Source: JACVRW01 sp036407035
Lineage (GTDB): Bacteria > Actinomycetota > Thermoleophilia > Solirubrobacterales > Thermoleophilaceae
DNA length: 64,000 nt
Assembly: GCA_036407035.1 (NCBI GenBank)
Contig: DASXAA010000107.1
Coordinates: 8,639-72,638, forward strand
Direction: 5' to 3'
Shown: piece by piece, positions 60,118-64,000 of the stretch
Layout of the letters: every line of letters begins with the position of its first letter
How positions within the stretch are numbered: the stretch's first letter is position 1
The notes under the pieces: model-generated
The model's database searches: none
Told to the model about the DNA's origin: nothing
Seen by the model: only the letters and a program-made list of their open reading frames with translations
Position numbers and translations under genes: made by a program

Positions 60118-62040
60118 ATGGAACCGCCCGCCTCGGCGCCGGAGGTCCTGCTCGCGGCGCATGAGCGCGCGCCGGTGGGCATGGCGCTGCTCGACGTGGT
60201 GGCGAGCCCGCCGGCCACGCTGATCTGGGTCAACCCCGCCCTCTGCCGCATGCTGCGCTACGAGGAGCGGGAGCTGGTCGGCAAGACGATCGCGGAGGTC
60301 ACGTACCCGCCGGACCTCGAGGTGGACCTGGCGCACTTCGAAAGGCTCCTCGCCGGCGAGATCGACTCCTACGAGATCGAGAAGCGGCTGCTCCGCTCCG
60401 ACGGCGCGGCGTGCTGGGTGCAATTGCACGCGTCGCTCGTGCACGGCGCCGACGGGGCGCCGCGGTACGGCGTCGGCCAGGTGGTGGACATCACGGCGCT
60501 CAAGCGGACCGAGGAGGCACTGGAGCGGAGCGAGCACCGCTACCGGCAGATCGTGGAGAGCACCTCGGAGGGGGTCTGGGTGCTCGACGCCGACGACGTG
60601 ACGAGCTTCGTGAACGGCCGCCTCGGCGAGATGCTCGGCTACACCCCAGAGGAGATGGTGGGGCGCTCTGCCTTCGACTTCCTCGACGCCGAGAGCCGCG
60701 AGTTCACCCGCGCCCGCCTGGCCGAGAGGCGCAGGGGCCACGCGGACAACTACCGCAACCGCTTCCTCCACAAGGACGGCCACGGCGTGTGGGTGTCGGT
60801 CTCGGGTAACGCCCTGTTCGACGAGGAGGGCGCGTACGCGGGCTCGCTCGGGCTGTTCACGGACATCACCGCGCTGGTCGAGGCCGAGCGCGAGCGGGAG
60901 CGCCTCCAGGACCAGCTCCACCAGGCGCAGCGCCTGGAGACGGTCGGCCTGCTCGCGGGCGGGATCGCGCACGACTTCAACAACCTGCTGTCCGTCATCC
61001 AGGGCTATGCCGAGATCGCCGAGGCGGACCTCGCCGACCGCCCCGAGGCGCTGGAATCGGTCGAGGAGATCAAACGGGCGACGGAGCGCGCGTCAGCGCT
61101 GACCCGCCGCCTGCTCACCCTCAGCCGGCGCGACGTGTCGCAGCCCGAGGTGGTGGACCTGCGCGACATCGTGCGCGACGTGCGCAACATGCTCGTTCGC
61201 ACGCTCGGGAAGCACGTGGAGCTCGAGCTCGACTTCCCGGACAGGCTGCCGCCGGTGGCCGTCGACGTGAAGCAGCTGGAGCACGTGCTCCTCAACCTCG
61301 CCGTGAACGCGCGCGACGCGATGCCGGACGGCGGCCGGCTGCGGATCGAGCTGGCGGTGGCCGGCGGCGACGTGCGGATGGTGGTGGAGGATTCCGGCAC
61401 GGGCATGCCGCCGGAGGTGCTCGAGCGGGCGTTCGAGCCGTTCTTCACCACCAAGCGCGCCGGCGCGGGTACCGGGCTCGGGCTCGCGACCGTCTACGGG
61501 ATCGTCACCCAGGCCGGCGGCAAGGTCTCGATCCGGTCGGAGCCGGGGAGCGGGACGACCGTCGTGGTGCTGCTGCCGGCGGTCGAGGCCGGGGCCGGCC
61601 CGGAGGCGCGCGGCGAGCAGGTGCGGCCCGCGGCAGCGACGGGCCAGACGATCCTGGTGGTGGACGACGAGGAGGCCGTGCGGCGGATGACCGCGCGGAT
61701 CCTCTCGCGGCACGGCTACCTCGTCGTCGAGGCCTCCGGGGGAGAGGAGGCGCTCGCCGCGTACCGCGGCCTGCCGGCCCCGCCGGACCTGGTGCTGACC
61801 GACGTCGCCATGCCCCAGATGTCGGGGATCGACCTCGCCCGGCGGCTCCGGAACGAGCACGAGGCGGCGCCTCCAGTGCTGCTGATGTCGGGCTACAGCG
61901 GCGACGCGGCTGCCATCCGCGACGCCCTCGGCGCCAGCGCGGGCTTCGTGCAGAAGCCGTTCGAGGGGCCGGCGCTCCTGCACCGCGTGGGGCTGGCCCT
62001 CGCGGGCGCGGACCGCCCGTCTGCTATCAAGCGGGCATGA
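60118..62040 (+). CDS. Hybrid sensor histidine kinase (PAS-PAS-HisKA-HATPase-REC)
   Basis: 640 residues, soluble. Two PAS domains (about 8-130 and 138-255; each ends GxxVDITALK or GLFTDITALV). A HisKA domain with GGIAHDFNNLL (His285) follows, then the HATPase (NLAVNARDAMPDGG, VVEDSGTGMP, GTGLGLATVYGI). A receiver domain (510-630) has ILVVDDEE, phospho-acceptor Asp562 in LTDVAMPQMSG, and QKPF. No output domain is present, so phosphate probably goes to another protein. The PAS ligand is unknown. It overlaps the aminotransferase gene by 4 bp (ATGA). Confidence 0.93.
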   Translation: MEPPASAPEVLLAAHERAPVGMALLDVVASPPATLIWVNPALCRMLRYEERELVGKTIAEVTYPPDLEVDLAHFERLLAGEIDSYEIEKRLLRSDGAACWVQLHASLVHGADGAPRYGVGQVVDITALKRTEEALERSEHRYRQIVESTSEGVWVLDADDVTSFVNGRLGEMLGYTPEEMVGRSAFDFLDAESREFTRARLAERRRGHADNYRNRFLHKDGHGVWVSVSGNALFDEEGAYAGSLGLFTDITALVEAERERERLQDQLHQAQRLETVGLLAGGIAHDFNNLLSVIQGYAEIAEADLADRPEALESVEEIKRATERASALTRRLLTLSRRDVSQPEVVDLRDIVRDVRNMLVRTLGKHVELELDFPDRLPPVAVDVKQLEHVLLNLAVNARDAMPDGGRLRIELAVAGGDVRMVVEDSGTGMPPEVLERAFEPFFTTKRAGAGTGLGLATVYGIVTQAGGKVSIRSEPGSGTTVVVLLPAVEAGAGPEARGEQVRPAAATGQTILVVDDEEAVRRMTARILSRHGYLVVEASGGEEALAAYRGLPAPPDLVLTDVAMPQMSGIDLARRLRNEHEAAPPVLLMSGYSGDAAAIRDALGASAGFVQKPFEGPALLHRVGLALAGADRPSAIKRA

Positions 62041-62876
62041 CCGACGAGATGGCAGCGGCCGCTGCGATGCGGAGCGCGGAGCAGACGGACGAGCTGAGCT
62101 GCCTGGACGGCACGATCCAGGCGGCGTCCGAGACCTACATCCCGGCGACGGACGAGGGGCTTCTGCGCGGGGACGGGGTCTTCGAGGTGGTGCGCGTGTA
62201 CGACGGCCGGCCCTTCGCGCTCGCGGAGCACCTCGACAGGATGGAGCGCTCGGCGGCGAACCTGCGGCTCGGGGACGTGCCTCGCGCGGACCTCGAAGCG
62301 GAGACCGCGGAGCTGCTCGAGGCCCGCGGCGGCGCGGCCTTCGACGGCTGCCTGCGGATCGTGCTGACGCGCGGCGGGCGCAGGCTGCTCCTGACGGAGC
62401 CGCTCCCGCCGGGCGTGGAGCGCATCCGGCTCGGGTTCGTCACGTTCGCGCCCACGCGCGTGCTCGACGGTGTCAAGTCGCTCTCGTACGCGGGCAACAT
62501 GCTGGCGAGCCGCCTGGCGCGCGAGCGCGGCTTCGACGAGGCGCTGCTCGTCACGCCGCACGGGCGCGTGCTCGAGGCCCCGACGTCCTCGGTCTTCTGG
62601 GTCGACGAGGCGGGCACGCTCTGCACGCCGCCGCTCGACGAGCACATCCTCGCCTCGATCACGCGCGACCGCGTCCTGCAGGTGGCGGACGTGACGGAGC
62701 GCCCCTGCCCGAAGGAGGAGATCCTGAGGGCGCGCGAGGCCTTCATCGCGTCGACCACCCGCGAGGTGCAGTCGGTGGCGGCGATCGAGGACGTGGAGCT
62801 CACCGAGGGCCCCGTCACGCGCGAGGCCGCCGCGGCGGTCGGGGCGCGGATAGAGGAAGAGCTGGCGGGAGGCTAG
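62037..62876 (+). CDS. Class IV PLP-dependent aminotransferase/lyase
   Basis: 279 residues. The D-amino acid/branched-chain aminotransferase-like fold is shown by DEGLLRGDGVFEVVRVYDGRPFALAEHLDRM, then KSLSYAGNMLASRLARERGFDEALLVTPHGRVLEAPTSSVFWV with the PLP lysine (VKSLSY) and Glu. ASTTREVQSV near the end holds the phosphate-binding Thr. The short length and Arg/Glu pattern fit 4-amino-4-deoxychorismate lyase (PabC) or a branched-chain aminotransferase; the two cannot be separated here. It is co-translated with the sensor kinase. Confidence 0.85.
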   Translation: MTDEMAAAAAMRSAEQTDELSCLDGTIQAASETYIPATDEGLLRGDGVFEVVRVYDGRPFALAEHLDRMERSAANLRLGDVPRADLEAETAELLEARGGAAFDGCLRIVLTRGGRRLLLTEPLPPGVERIRLGFVTFAPTRVLDGVKSLSYAGNMLASRLARERGFDEALLVTPHGRVLEAPTSSVFWVDEAGTLCTPPLDEHILASITRDRVLQVADVTERPCPKEEILRAREAFIASTTREVQSVAAIEDVELTEGPVTREAAAAVGARIEEELAGG

Positions 62877-62992
62877 TCCCGGTCGCGGGGGCTGCTCTGC
62901 ATCTGGTGCGCGACGTACCAGGCCACGTGACGTGCCACGTCTGCCACCAGGCCGGCCGCGGCGGCGGCGCCCACCAGGAGCTTCTTGGTCAT
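62873..62992 (-). CDS. Possible small protein of 39 residues
   Basis: A frame from ATG 62992 to TAG 62873 would encode MTKKLLVGAAAAAGLVADVA followed by a short amphipathic end with RHVAWYVAHQM and SSPRDRD. It has a basic start and a helix that could be membrane-associated. The ribosome site is weak (GTGGG directly before ATG). It occupies nearly all of the gap between two plus-strand genes, is not needed by either, and has no recognisable family. Confidence 0.35.
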   Translation of the reverse strand: MTKKLLVGAAAAAGLVADVARHVAWYVAHQMQSSPRDRD

Positions 62993-63026
62993 CCCACAGA
63001 CCATGATAGGACCTGAACGCCCGGTC

Positions 63027-64000
63027 ATGAGGATCGTCACGATCATCGGCAATCGCCCGCAGTTCGTTAAGGCCGCCGCGGTCTCGCGCCGGCTGCGCGA
63101 GCGGCACGAGGAGCTGATCGTGCATACCGGGCAGCACTACGACGACGAGCTCTCCCGTGTCTTCTTCGAGGAGCTCGGCGTACCTGCCCCGGACCGCGAG
63201 CTGGGCGCCGGTTCCGGCACCAACACGGCGCAGACGGCGCGCATCCTGGCCGAGCTCGAGCCGGTGCTGGGAGAGCTGAGGCCCGACCTCGCCCTCGTGT
63301 ACGGCGACACCAACTCCACGCTCGCGGGGGCGCTGGCGGCGGCCCAGGCGGGGATCCCGGTGGGTCACGTGGAGGCCGGCATGCGCTCGTTCGACCGCTC
63401 GATGCCCGAGGAGCTGAACCGCGTGCTGACGGACCACGCCAGCGGGCTCCTGCTGTGCTCCACGGAGACGGCGGTGCGCAACCTGGAGCGGGAGGGCGCC
63501 GCCGGCGAGGCGCACCTGGTCGGGGACGTGATGGCCGACGTGTCGCTCGCGTTCCGCGACATCGCCGAGCAGCGGTCGCGGGCGGTGGAGGAGCGTCGGC
63601 TCGACCCGGGGGGCTACCTGGTGCTGACGGCACACCGGGCGGGGAACGTGGACGATCCCGCGCGCCTGCGCATGCTGGTCGAGCTGGTTGAGGCGCTGCC
63701 GACGCCGGTCGTGTTCCCGGTACATCCGCGGACGCGCGGCCGGCTCGAGGAGCAGGGCCTGGCGGAGCGGCTCGCCGCGGCGCAGGGGGTGGAGCTGGCC
63801 GCCCCGCTCGGGTACCTCGACTTCCTGAAGCTCACCCGACACGCGCGCGCGGTGCTGACCGACTCCGGCGGCGTCCAGAAGGAGGCCTACCTGCTCGGCG
63901 TGCCGTGCGTGACCCTGCGCGACACGACCGAGTGGGTCGAGACGGTGGAGGCCGGCTGGAACGTGCTCGTGGACCTGGACCGCGACGCGGCGCTCGCCGC
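63027..64000 (+). CDS. wecB: UDP-N-acetylglucosamine 2-epimerase, non-hydrolysing (3' end outside window)
   Basis: ATG 63027; open to the right edge (324 codons seen of about 360-380). MRIVTIIGNRPQFVKAA is the family start. VHTGQHYDDELS, LVYGDTNSTLAGALAA, VGHVEAGMRSFDRSMPEELNR, LTAHRAGNVDDP and LTDSGGVQKEAYLLGVPCVTLRDTTEWVET follow in the expected order. It interconverts UDP-GlcNAc and UDP-ManNAc for surface polysaccharide or teichoic-acid-like polymers. The catalytic His and Glu/Asp residues seen are intact. Confidence 0.93.
   Translation, partial: MRIVTIIGNRPQFVKAAAVSRRLRERHEELIVHTGQHYDDELSRVFFEELGVPAPDRELGAGSGTNTAQTARILAELEPVLGELRPDLALVYGDTNSTLAGALAAAQAGIPVGHVEAGMRSFDRSMPEELNRVLTDHASGLLLCSTETAVRNLEREGAAGEAHLVGDVMADVSLAFRDIAEQRSRAVEERRLDPGGYLVLTAHRAGNVDDPARLRMLVELVEALPTPVVFPVHPRTRGRLEEQGLAERLAAAQGVELAAPLGYLDFLKLTRHARAVLTDSGGVQKEAYLLGVPCVTLRDTTEWVETVEAGWNVLVDLDRDAALA

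Overview
The window is GC-rich chromosomal DNA (roughly 70% G+C by eye) from a Gram-positive-type bacterium, almost certainly an actinomycete. The gene order rpmH-dnaA-dnaN-recF-DUF721-gyrB-gyrA marks the replication-origin region, and the pknB/pbpA/rodA/pstP/fhaB/fhaA cluster is characteristic of Actinomycetota. The DUF4446 gene, the b/subunit IV-cytochrome c type of quinol complex and a two-domain siroheme decarboxylase point towards the deep-branching Thermoleophilia (Solirubrobacterales-like). That class assignment is inference from gene content, not from a marker comparison.

Layout. 1-4025: end of a SpoIIE-type phosphatase gene, purM, a DsbA-like gene and a receptor-type Ser/Thr kinase. 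4027-13282 (minus strand): a tightly overlapping operon for growth and division signalling (kinase, fhaA, fhaB, pstP, rodA/ftsW, pbpA, pknB with four PASTA repeats). 13417-18073: membrane protein, DUF4446, pheA, HNH nuclease, coiled-coil protein, esterase lipoprotein. 18429-28393 (minus strand): gyrA, gyrB, DUF721/DciA, recF, dnaN, dnaA. 28667-33520 (plus strand): rpmH, rnpA, yidD, yidC, jag, rsmG, parA, parB. Two identical parS-like sites lie inside dnaN and at the start of rsmG, and DnaA-box motifs lie in the dnaA-dnaN and dnaA-rpmH spacers. 33572-44636: tRNA-Ile, a bifunctional-nuclease family gene, aminotransferase plus SDR, a phosphodiesterase/GtrA/glycosyltransferase run, a YmdB-type phosphodiesterase and an ABC-2 exporter. 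44640-47295 (minus strand): a c-di-GMP module. 47375-50672: tetrapyrrole genes hemB, ahbAB-like fusion, hemL. 51180-55059: Rieske/cytochrome b/subunit IV-cytochrome c, menG and polyprenyl diphosphate synthase, so quinol oxidase machinery sits next to menaquinone synthesis. 55069-58374: zinc-ribbon protein, dcd, tatA, tatC, TPR-like protein, STAS protein, tRNA-Lys. 58586-59797: a Fic gene of lower G+C beside tRNA-Lys. 60118-64000: hybrid PAS histidine kinase, class IV aminotransferase and a truncated UDP-GlcNAc 2-epimerase gene.

Most interesting observations. (i) A GEMM-I (c-di-GMP-I) riboswitch at 47219-47295 precedes an exported beta-rich protein gene, which is followed 4 bp later by a gene for a membrane GGDEF plus HD-GYP enzyme. 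This forms an apparently closed loop in which c-di-GMP would control the gene for the enzyme that makes and breaks it. (ii) A 123-bp nested inverted repeat fills the gyrB-gyrA spacer and re-uses the last codons of gyrB as one arm. (iii) The gyrB leader has two intrinsic-terminator-like hairpins in series, the second only about 30 nt before the start codon. (iv) A fused siroheme decarboxylase lies between hemB and hemL. (v) Several genes have no sensible ATG/GTG/TTG start and appear to begin at CTG, often in CTGA overlaps with the upstream stop. (vi) The fic promoter region carries a palindrome with 29-nt arms.
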